64,000 nucleotides of DNA from Phoma sp. XZ068 (lineage: Eukaryota > Ascomycota > Dothideomycetes > Pleosporales > Didymellaceae). Numbering within the stretch: position 1 is the first letter of the stretch; each line of letters begins with the position of its first letter. Made by a program: the position numbers and the translations under genes. Shown here piece after piece: positions 41,831 through 51,624 of this stretch. Where the stretch lies: positions 1-64,000 of the forward strand of contig RBKR01000016.1 in the NCBI GenBank assembly GCA_004835665.1, read 5' to 3'. A model generated the notes under the pieces. That model ran no database searches, was not told the DNA's origin, and worked only from the letters and a program-made list of their open reading frames with translations.

Positions 41831-43639
41831 ATGGCTGCTCAAAACGCCATTACCAGTACCGAGCGCACCCCGCTATTGTCTCCATCCGTCAGCACATCCT
41901 CGTCGAGCAGCCTAAGTTTTTCTACTAGCGATGCTTCCAGCGGGTTTCCAGATACAACACCATGCAATGAACCTCTACTTGACGAAGAGGCACGACTCGA
42001 GTCTAAGCCAGACACGCCGCGAGCCGCGATACCTGCCTCGGTGGGACACATTGTATGCGTCTTACTTATTGGGACGTTCATATCTAATGCAGATTCTTCG
42101 CTGCTGTTCGCTACACACACAATTATTTCCTCGGAGTTCAATGCTCTGCACGACTCTAGCTGGCTGCTCACCAGCTTCGCTCTCGCTCAAGCGGCTACGC
42201 TACCATTATACGGGAAGCTAAGTGACATCTATGGTCGCAAGCCGTTGTTACTTCTGGCCTATGTGCTCTTTGCGTTTGGCTGCTTCCTTGTCGGCATTGG
42301 CGGGTCCATGTCCGAACTCATTATCGGTCGAGTGATATCCGGATTTGGAGCTTCAGGCATGACAGCGCTTGTGTCTATACTGATCACAGACCTTGTACCA
42401 CTCCGAAATGTTGCCACTTGGCGTTCGTGGGTGAACATCGTGGCAACGACAGGCCGCAGTATTGGAGGTCCCTTGGGCGGCTGGCTCGCTGACTCAGTAG
42501 GCTGGAGATGGTCTTTCTTGGGCCAAGTACCGTTTGCTGGCGTTGCCATCGTCCTAGTCTGGATGATCCTGCCCAATCGTGTCCACCACCACCTCGATGA
42601 GGAGATCAAGGGAAGCAAGTTCAGTCGCATTGACTTTTTGGGTGCCATCCTTATGACCCTTAGCATCCTGAGCTTACTTTTGCCTATGGAAATTGGTGGT
42701 GACAGGATTCCATGGTCGGATCACAGGATTGCCTTACTCTTTGCTGCAGCTCTTCTTTTCGGCGCTCTGTTCCTCGTGGTTGAAGGCTGCGTAGCCAAGG
42801 AGCCCATCATCCCGCTCTCGATACTTCGCCACAAAGAGGTACTGCTCTCATCGCTCATCATGATGTGTCAGGTGGGCGCTCAAGTTGGATTGATGTTCGC
42901 CGTACCGCTCTACTTCCAAGTCACGGCCAATGCTTCGTCAACCGTTGCTGGAGCCCACTTGTTCCCAGCCGTGTTCGGTAATGCTATCGGTGGCCTTATC
43001 TCTGGTGCCGTTATCAAGAAGACAGGTCGTTACAAGACATTGACTCTTGGCGCTACGGGAGTTGCGTCTCTAGCGTACTTGCTCTTGATTGTCCGCTGGC
43101 ACGGAAACACCAATTGGCTCGAATCTTTGTACATCTTCCCTGGCGGCTTTGGAACAGGTATCGCAAGCTCCACGCTCTTCATCAGCATACAAGCGGCACT
43201 GGATCCGAGCTTCACCGCTATTGCCGCTTCAACACTGTACCTCGCTTCTTCGATAGGGATGTTGGGTGGCATGGCGGGTGTAAGTGCCGTTCTGCAGCAA
43301 TCTCTTAGGGCTAATCTCAATGTGCACCTCACTGACTTAAATTTCACCGATTCAAAGAAGTTGAAGGTACGTCTACTGTCTAGCTGGTAAGAAACGCATG
43401 CTTACTAGCACTGCAGATTATCGAAAGGGCAGTCTCTGATGTACACTACATTGACAAAGTAAGCCCGCTAATTGCGAAGGTCATTATTAGCTCATATATA
43501 GAAGCATTGACTTGGACACATGGTAAGTCAACCACGTCTTTGCTTGAAGTTCTTTGTCTGACTTTCTGCAGTGGTATCTCTGGCTTGTGCGGTTACTGGT
43601 TTCGTTGCAACTCTTTTCCTTCGACAACATAAACTATAA
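41831..43639 (+). CDS. MFS transporter, DHA2/vacuolar basic amino acid (VBA) type
   Basis: Exons 41831-43366, 43417-43522 and 43572-43639 join in frame to 569 residues. Introns are 50 and 49 bp (GTACGT, GTAAGT). The N-terminal 70 residues are hydrophilic with TERTPLLS, a sorting-type motif common in vacuolar carriers. About 14 hydrophobic segments follow. The MFS motif A is YGKLSDIYGRKPLLL; motif C-like features are in GGPLGGWLADSVGWRWSF, which is typical of 14-helix drug/H+ antiporters. The last exon supplies the final helix (SLACAVTGFVATLFL). Likely roles are export or vacuolar storage of amino acids or toxic metabolites. It lies 0.9 kb after the GH131 gene on the same strand and could serve the reductase pathway, though that is only positional. 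Confidence 0.88.
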
Positions 43640-44241
43640 TGCGAGGCATACGGGCATCGGAGCAGACCATTAAGAGTACAGCAATCGGCCAGCTAGAATA
43701 TCATATAGAGAATCAGAAACAACCAGATACAATTCGCCAAGGTGGATGCGGAGTGTCCGCGTTGGATGCTGTCAATACATTAGCGTCCTGCATCCCTGAC
43801 TCATGGACCATCCGAACACAACAATCGGACACTTCCTGGTTCCAGCCTTCGCAGTAGCTCCGTTCTATGTCATATCAAAGCCTCAAGCCGCAATAGTTGT
43901 ATTTTTTGGAATCCTCTGTTGGTCCAAATCTGATCGTATAGCTACGAGGCGATTGCTGATAAATCCTAATGCTGACCGTACGGATGATTCCCTGTCTTAC
44001 GAACCATGTTGTCGGAAGCCATGCACCTCTGATTTAAACAAGCAACAATCTGCATATTAGAAAGGAAACCGATACCCGTTGTTGCATGCGCCGTCTGACA
44101 CCGACATTTCCTTGCTTTCTTCCGACACTATTCTTCAACTCTTCACCTCACCACTCTATCACGGTTTGCCAACGTCGCCAAAAATTGACGTTCTGGTACC
44201 ATTTACAATATTGATTGCTAACCCCACCTTAGCTATCGCAT
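43640..44241. other. Intergenic, weak coding traces
   Basis: A frame at 43803-44060 contains a hydrophobic segment (VAPFYVISKPQAAIVVFFGIL) that might be the decayed membrane anchor of the P450 pseudogene that follows, but no join is visible. Otherwise nothing is supported. Confidence 0.35.
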
Positions 44242-45470
44242 GTGTGTCCTAGCAACAACGCTGGAGAGCAAAGCTTTAAGCTGGATTACGTCTTGTTCCT
44301 TTCATATCACCCTGCATCAAGTACCGACAATAGTAGTCCCGGTTTTGTTCAAGAAACCGGTGGATCAATATGGAACGCTGGCCAGCGCCGGTTTTGGTGG
44401 GATGAATATGCTATCTTCGGTGATTATACGACATGTAGAGAGCTGCTTGACAGACACGGCGACATTTACACCCCCCAAACATGCACGGCACTGTAAACAT
44501 TGGATTAAGATGAAAAGATCCTAAATTAGATTTTTCAAGTGATTGCACCATATTGAGTGTGTATGTTCAGCCAGTTTGAAGAGAGTTTTCTCCTTCATCA
44601 ACGCCTCGAGGCTGCGGTGCTCATTCCTCGACCGTCAGAATGATACAGTTTACACTTTGTTGAGGTGTTTGGATTTTCGATGCTCTGCCTGCTTTGAATC
44701 GGCTTGCTGTATTGCTCAAACTTTGGCAAAAGCTGGTGGGGGAGTGGTTTGAAAATTGGGCCGGTCTCCACCAGCCCGGCATGCAAGAGGGCATTGTCCG
44801 TCCAGGCTGGAACTTCAACAAAGAAGTCGCTGTTGCCAAAGAAGCCCATCAAATGAACCCCGTCGATACATCCTAGAACCTTGGCGGTGCTCTGTAACGC
44901 TGGAGTAGAGACCACACACACCACGCCGCAACTTGCCTTGCATACCGAGCCTGGATGGATACAGCACAGAATGAGTTCGAAAATATTATTGCGTCAGATT
45001 GGGTACCGGATCTGAAGGATCTAGGAAAGCTGTTATGCATGCATGCAGCTGCGTAAGAAAACGTTTGCTGTAGATACATAATACCTGCTGACGTGCCGCA
45101 CGCAACCTCTCAAGAAGATTACTCAAAAGACTTTCTCGTTCCGAGCAATTCAATGAGGATCAAATTATTCATCTCTATGCATAATGATGGATTACTGTTC
45201 AACCACCCATCAAAGAGCAGGCCGGAACGCTGGTTCGGCACATATCCAGTAAGAGGCATCTTTGGACAAAGGAAGAGAGCTCTTTCCGGCTGCCTTATTG
45301 CTCTAAACTCTATTAAAATCGCTATTTCAAAACTCTTGTGTTCCTGTGATATTAGAAAGTCCAAATCAGAGGGAGTGGCTATCGGAGAGCGGACTTTTCC
45401 ATGAGGATTCGTGAGTGCGCCTGAGTATTCTGATGCCGCGTTTGAAACTAGAAATGAGAGCACAGCATCG
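44242..45470 (+). pseudogene. Cytochrome P450 pseudogene
   Basis: P450 segments appear in the correct order but in shifting frames. They are: TCRELLDRHGDIYT near 44430; WQKLVGEWFENWAG near 44720; the I-helix motif NAGVETTHT (44896-44922); FENIIASDWVPDLKDLGK near 44975-45030; PHATSQEDY near 45096; and FRPERW-like SRPERWFG near 45216-45239. Next comes FGQRKRALSG (about 45260-45290), where the haem motif FxxGRxxCxG should be, with leucine replacing the cysteine. In-frame stops include a TAG at 44874-44876, and at least two frame changes occur around 44900-44980. The cysteine is the haem ligand, so even a repaired frame would not give a normal P450. The relic is unlike the intact P450 at 49034 in its I-helix and haem regions, so it is not a recent duplicate of it. 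Confidence 0.8.
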
Positions 45471-45783
45471 TAGAGTAATTGAGAATGTTTTTGAGCGCAA
45501 CCAGAAAATTTGGGTTGCTGGTGGAAGTGATGAGGAGGAGAACGGTTAGTGCTGGCCTGAGTACATGAGCTGGAAGATCTGAGTCATCGTCTCCTGGTTG
45601 CGTTGCATACTATTATACATCTTTCTAAAATTAAAACACGTCTCAAAAAGTAGTTAAGAAGATTGTCTTGGCTCTGCAGTGGTCATGCCGTGCATCATGG
45701 TGTGCTTACTTTTTGAGTGAGTCACGAATAGGTACATATAATGCCCCCCAAATCGTTCCCTTCCTAAAGTAAGCACCAACACT
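45471..45783. other. Short intergenic region, no gene seen
   Basis: Promoter region of the phosphotransferase-like gene. Nothing else is supported. Confidence 0.5.
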
Positions 45784-47066
45784 ATGGCACCTCTCAGTTC
45801 AGATGAGATCTATGAGCTTGCTGTTAGCATCCAAGAAGCTCTTTCTCATACCATCTATGCTTGCTCATCTTTGAATCGCATCACTGGCGGCTCGGCCAGC
45901 TTCACCTTCCGCGGCATTCTACAAATACCTTTGACGCTAGAGGATGGAAGAGTTGTGGCAACTGTAATCGCCAAAAAGGCAACCGATTTCGCTGCCATAA
46001 ACAGGAATTTCGCTCTTGACTCCAGTCGATCAGTACGTCGAACCACAACCTGCTCACTTGATTGTCATTCGTGAATAGCCTCACAACAAACAGACATACG
46101 AAGATACCATGTTGAAAGCAATCTCGCTTGTAAAATTTAGCCCCAAATCAGTCACTATCCCCATCGGTGCGCCACGAACCTTCTTCTATGATGCCGACTC
46201 GAGAATCCAAATACTTGAAGATCTGCAGCCAGCTGTCGACTTTGCAAGCATCTTCACTTCGACTGTTAGTTTGGAGGAGCGGAACCAATATACCATGGTT
46301 GGATTCGCGCTTGGATCGTGGCTCCGTGAGTTTCATGGCTGGACAAAAGAATCTGCGCAACTTGAGCTGCGAAAGAGCATTACACACAATAAGGCTAGCC
46401 AGGAGGTGAAGTGGCGTACTACATACGACACAATTGTTGACATTGCAAGAACATTCCCAATAACTTCGAAGGGAGATATCGACGTATTGATGGCAGTCAG
46501 AGCGCAAGCATTCGAAGAATATCAGCAACAGATGGAGATGTGTTTCGACGAAGCGGGTAGCCAAGTAGAATATGGCCTCATTCACGGTGACTTCTGGACT
46601 GGCAAGTGTGTCACTCCTTGGGGACGTTTCATCAGCAAGCAGCAACTAACACATCATCTCAAGCGTTCTTCTCACCCCAAACCCAAGCTTTCATCTGCAC
46701 ATCATTGATTGGGAGTTCGCACAGCTTGGCCACTACGCAATAGATCTCGGCCAAATGATCGGAGACATCCTTGAGAAGAGATACATGTCTTCCTCTACCT
46801 CGTCCACCTCTTCCCTCTGCCAGAACACAATTCTGGCGTTCGCAAGAGGCTATGGGGATATCAGTAAAGCGATGGCAGTAAGGGTAGTAATTCATGCGGG
46901 TGTGCATATGATCAACTGGTGCAGTAGACATCCTAGGTTAGAATTAGCGGGGAAAGTAGAAGCCTTGATGCAGAGGGCGATTGGAATGATTGTCTGGGCT
47001 TGGGGCCGGAAGATGGATGGTTTTCATGGCGATCTGTTTGAAAATCTGTTCCAGAAAGACAATTAG
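45784..47066 (+). CDS. Aminoglycoside/choline-kinase-like phosphotransferase (APH fold)
   Basis: Exons 45784-46032, 46094-46605 and 46664-47066 join in frame to 387 residues. Intron 2 (58 bp, GTGTGT..CTCAAG, CTAAC branch) falls inside the catalytic loop; splicing creates LIHGDFWTGNVLL (about 244-256), the H-G-D-x-x-x-x-N motif of the family. The Mg2+-binding motif IIDWEFAQLG follows. The N-terminal lobe has a GGSASFTFRG glycine-rich segment and AKKATDF, a plausible ATP lysine. Fungal APH-fold proteins are numerous and mostly of unknown substrate: small molecules such as choline, methylthioribose or sugars, or proteins. No targeting signal is present. It lies between two P450 loci but shows no overlap or shared promoter with them. 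Confidence 0.82.
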
Positions 47067-47576
47067 CACTCGCAGTCCCTGCTTTGTGGGTTGATATGGA
47101 CAAACAGCAGTGCATCCTTTCCGCGTCGAGCAACCACGTAAGCTTAACATGCCTGAGACACGTGTAAGGCTGCCATTGAAGTGCGACTCAGCCCTGTGAG
47201 TCAGCACAGTCACCTCCCAAAATAAACAACAGAAGGCCCCTCTGCTTCCCGAAGTCTTGAGGTGTACGTTTTGTTAAGTCTGTTGATTGAAGTTCATGTT
47301 AAATCCACTGCAGCCTTTTGTCGTCCTTCTACAAATATCTGCGTTGCTCCTATCCAGGTCTTCGTATCAATGCTTTCTGTATAAAATAAGTTACGTTTTG
47401 ACACACAGACCTTCTGACCTAACTGCCAATCGAATACTGCAGCTTTGTGCGAATTCCAGGTTCCTCGAAAACTCACTCTTGAGCTTGGGTAGCGAGTCTT
47501 AAAATTGGTTCTGGACAAGGAGCACCTGCGAGAAATCACCGCCCTACTCGGTGTCAGTTAAACCCTGGAGACTGAG
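47067..47576. other. Intergenic, no gene seen
   Basis: No coding frame with support was found. Confidence 0.5.
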
Positions 47577-48507
47577 ATGACAAACTTGAATTTGCACACC
47601 CTTCGAGACATCATACCGGACGATGTATACTGGAAATGCACACCACTTCCCCTCCCACCACGCATGGCCCTCCACACCAACCTTACCACATCGCGACCCA
47701 AAACCAAATTCAACATAGCAATCTATATGCACGCAGTAGCTGACTACCTCTCCCAGCACTCCAAAGAATTCGATCAGAAGAGGCTAGACTCCTCAACCAT
47801 GAACAATGGCTGTAAAATATCTGCGATGTCCTTGCACCGTTCGAGGGAGATTGCGAGAGCGGCAAATCGGCATCTATGCGCTCAAAATGCTACGTTTTAT
47901 CCTGGATCTACGATACAACGTTCAGTGTCGCGATCTGAAAAGAAGTATTCGATGCTTGCAGGTTCCATGATTGCGAAAGGGGGTTCAGTGAAAAGCACGT
48001 GTTTGTCCTTCAAAGTATCAAACCGGATTCCTATGTGTACAAGACCAAACACGCTTGAGTGGGCGTGTGCATATGAGTTCGAAGACGCAGTCCGCCTTTT
48101 GGTAGAGGCAGCTGAAGATGAGGAATGGAAGCCTAAAGAATCCAGAAGCGGCAGCAAATTGTGCATTACGCGGCAAATACAGCACGAAGATGCTAAAGTT
48201 TCTCCTCACGCGCCTCGATAGCATAAGTTGGAACGCAATCCCTTTGATCGCTCATTTAAAGTCTCAGGGTAAGGCTATTAGTCTAAAAGAGTGGAATCAG
48301 AAGGTGCTCTTTGAGAAGGAAAAGCTGAAACCGTTGGGCGCTATGTCAGCAATGAGCAGGCATCACCAATACCTTGACTACATCACATGTATAGCCTGGG
48401 CTTCTTCTGCCAGCGAGAGTTCACCGAAAACCTTTGGGCAGAAGCTAGACCAAACTATGATTTCCGGAAGCAGGATAGTGAGGAAGCGTCTCATTTGCAT
48501 TGGTTAA
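47577..48507 (+). pseudogene. Ankyrin-like hypothetical gene, probably frameshifted
   Basis: The ATG at 47577 opens 214 codons. Near its end the sequence reads LEWACAYEFEDAVRLLVEAAED, which resembles one ankyrin repeat (x-x-W-A-C-x-x-G-x-x-D-A-V-R-L-L-L-E-A). About 48130 the coding trace appears to move to the next frame (NPEAAANCALRGKYSTKMLKFLL), again ankyrin-like, and continues to 48507. No intron explains the shift. The N-terminal 150 residues have no recognised domain. It may be a decayed member of a lineage-specific ankyrin family, or a sequence error may have broken an intact gene. Confidence 0.4.
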
Positions 48508-49033
48508 TTGTAATACAAAAGAATGTTGCAATTGATACTTACAGTAAGGGTAATAATCCTTTGTGTGAGCGAGAAGCGCGGACCCATTCATACAATATGT
48601 TTAGGAGGTCTGTACGACACTCGCAGGTGACCGAAAAGTCTCTGAATGGACTATCTCATGTATCAGAGGATTGGTAACGGGCACGCTCAGCCAATCAGCA
48701 CGGAGGGGGCGAAGCTAATTATCCCAAGAGCGTCTGATCTTCGCGACCAAATCCGGAAACCTCGGAGGATGGATGAGATAAGTGGCGGCCGACGTTGCCG
48801 TGTGGAGACCAACCAGGATGTAGAAAACTAAACCTTGTTTAGGCAACCCTCCCGCGAATCAGCGACCTCGCAACCTCGTGCTCGTAGCCACAACGGTCTG
48901 CGGGGCAGATACTGATCAATGCAGCATATTTAGTAGCTACAGCAGGGCTAAGAAGGAATAGCCGCGGTCTCAGATCCATATCTCTTGAACACAGCCCCTC
49001 ATTGCTCAAGACAGTCTTTTGGAAGTTGACAGC
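48508..49033. other. Intergenic, P450 promoter region
   Basis: No gene supported. It includes the upstream region of the P450 at 49034. Confidence 0.5.
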
Positions 49034-50764
49034 ATGGCTTTCACGGGCATTTCGGACGGATTGACGTACCCCAATGTGTTGGCATTGAGCGCATCGCTCT
49101 TCTTCTCGTATATTGTCGCTACGGCCGTGCATAGGCTTTACTTCCATCCACTGGCTAACTTCCCGGGACCTCTCTGGGCGAAGCTGACGACCATTCCGGC
49201 TTGGTGGCATTCGAAGAATCAGGACAGACATCTATGGCTTCTCCGCTTGCAAGAACAGTATGGTGAGTACCAAGCTCGTGACGGATATTACGTATTATAG
49301 TACATCAACTCATCGAGCAGGCCCTGAGTTCCGATACGCACCCAACAGTGTTTGCTTGAACACCCCGACAGCTTACAGGCATATTTTTGGTCCGAAGGGC
49401 AATGTTAAGAAGAGCGAGTATTATCAGATCTGGCCAAAGACAATTAGCCACATAAACACTTGGAGCGCTACTTCAGTACCAGTCCACGCCAAAAAACGTC
49501 GCGTTATCAACTACGCATTTTCTGAAAGTGCGCTGAGAGGTGCCGAAGTGTTTGTGCACACCAACGTCGATCGTTGGCTCATATTGCTTGGTCAAGAAAA
49601 GCGAACTGGTGATGAGTGGACGAAGTCGATCAATATGGCTGATCAGGTCACATATCTAGTATTCGACATCCTCGGAGATCTATGTTTTGGCAAGTGCTTT
49701 GACATGAAAGAGCCTGATAGCGAACTGCGACACATACCTGAGATCATGATTGGATTTATGGAGCTCATTCATCCGGTTAGTAGATGCAATGTCGTTATAC
49801 TATTTCTGCATACTAATACAGTAAGATCGGTTGCTCTCCAATAACTTCGCTTTACGTCTGGTTGAAGCCGAGAGGTTTAGATCGTCTCCTAGCAGCTCCC
49901 ACCCCGCCTGCTATCGAGAAGTGGTATGAGTTCGTTGATGACTGCCTAGAAAAGAGAACGAGCAAACAGAAGCAGCTGGACGAGAAGCCACAGCCAGACG
50001 CAGTGGTTCGAAAAGATTTCTTCCACTGGCTATTCAATGCGAAAGATCCGGAGACTGGAACGGGCTACACATTACCAGAGCTGTACGCTGAGTGCGAGCT
50101 CTTGACCGTCGCAGGAAGCGATACAACTGCCATTGTCATCTCAGCAGCCTACTTCTACCTCTCACGCAGCCCTGGTGTTCAAGAGAAGTTGGCTCGAGAG
50201 ATCATGTCAACCTTCACAAGTTACGAACAGATCAAAGCCGGACCTGTGCTCCAGTCTTGCAAATATCTCACCGCCTTCCTGCAAGAAGCCATGCGCATGT
50301 CGCCCCCAGTTCCGGCGGAACCAAGTCGCGAAGTCCTCGAAGGTGGAACGACTGTCGGCGGCCACTATTTCCCCAAAGGATCACTCGTCAGCACTGCCTT
50401 TTGGGCAATGCACTACAACAAAGACTACTACCCAGAGCCACTACAGTTCCGTCCGGAGCGTTGGATTATTGGTGAAGCCGGGTCAACAGCAGAGAGTGTC
50501 GCGTTGGCCGAGAGCGCGTTCTGCGCCTTCTCGTCTGGCTCCCGCGGATGTGTAGGAAAGAATATGGCATGGCTGGAGATGAGAATCGTGATGGCGAAGA
50601 CACTCTGGAGGTATGAGATCAAGCAGGATCCGACGAACAAGCTCGGAGGCGGCAGTGCCGATGCGAGACCGGGTCGTCGTGAAAAGGGGCAGTATCAGAC
50701 CTACGAAATGTTTGTGAGCAACAGGAAGGGACCAATGGTGCAGTTGAAGGAGCGAGCACACTGA
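49034..50764 (+). CDS. Cytochrome P450 monooxygenase
   Basis: Exons 49034-49262, 49321-49775 and 49826-50764 join in frame to 540 residues, a normal microsomal P450 length. The N-terminus has a membrane anchor (VLALSASLFFSYIVATAV) followed by the hinge FHPLANFPGP. The I-helix oxygen-binding motif is VAGSDTTA (about 323), the ExxR motif is EAMR, then FRPERW, and the haem loop is FSSGSRGCVGKN (cysteine near 469). The layout resembles fungal benzoate 4-monooxygenase-like P450s. Intron 2 uses an AAG acceptor (49825); an upstream CAG would introduce a stop. It probably acts in the endoplasmic reticulum on an aromatic or polyketide-type substrate, but the substrate cannot be read from sequence. Confidence 0.9.
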
Positions 50765-51624
50765 GTACAGCTGGAGATGTTGTTGGTGGGTCACTCGCTG
50801 ACAGATTCATTACGGGTCATAGTTAGATGTAGTCTTGCATCGCAAAGATATTGGCATATTCAACCCTAACTAGGTACTTTACCGCAGACACGGCAGCCTT
50901 TGAAAGCATACAGTTCAACCTTGCATCAGAACTGTACATATAGCATGTCGGCATTATTTAGACCCGCCGTACGCCGGCCGCGCTTAGTCCTCTTTCCAAG
51001 TCTTCCATCATTACGAACGCTCTTCAGCATTCCACCTAGCGATATGATCGAGAACTTCCTCAATCACCATCTCTTACCTCTAGCCCTCATTGACCATCCT
51101 GTCTTTTGCCAAGTCCTCCCACGATAAGAGCTGACATGCGCCTTCATTCCGGCAATGCAACCAACATCCTTGTACCTCTGGCATTTTACCCACAAATCTC
51201 GCCTCGTGCGGCTGTCAGACATTATTTAGGTCTATTAGTCCTCATTGTACGGCCTTGAAGCCCCAAGGATAACGGTTTTGTTGCGCAGTACAATAAGCAA
51301 TTCGATAATGTCCACTTCCGTGCCTTCTGCGAGACGACACGAGAGCTCGTATCTGGATATCTTGGTATCTACGAATCTTTGGCGTTGAGAGTAGGTATGA
51401 ACTCGCCATCATCTCTACACTACCAGGAGCATAGCAATCGCACTTCTCGAGCTTATGTGGGAGCAACCCCAATATCGCAACATCGAGGCCTAACAATTGT
51501 TTGACACAAACTATTCAATACGTTACAGGGAATTACAGGGAATAAAAATTGATATTTCAATGGGAAATCCTATCACGTTAGAGAGTGTGTGAACTTTCTA
51601 TGCCACACTTCAACATCTCGTTGC
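50765..51624. other. Intergenic between convergent genes, no gene seen
   Basis: Holds the 3' ends of the P450 and the large minus-strand gene. Short frames have no support. Confidence 0.5.

Noticed and set aside
44598..44924. 108-codon minus-strand frame
   Set aside because: Lies antisense to the P450 pseudogene, whose motifs read in order on the plus strand.
46148..46645. 165-codon minus-strand frame
   Set aside because: Antisense of the phosphotransferase-like gene's second exon.
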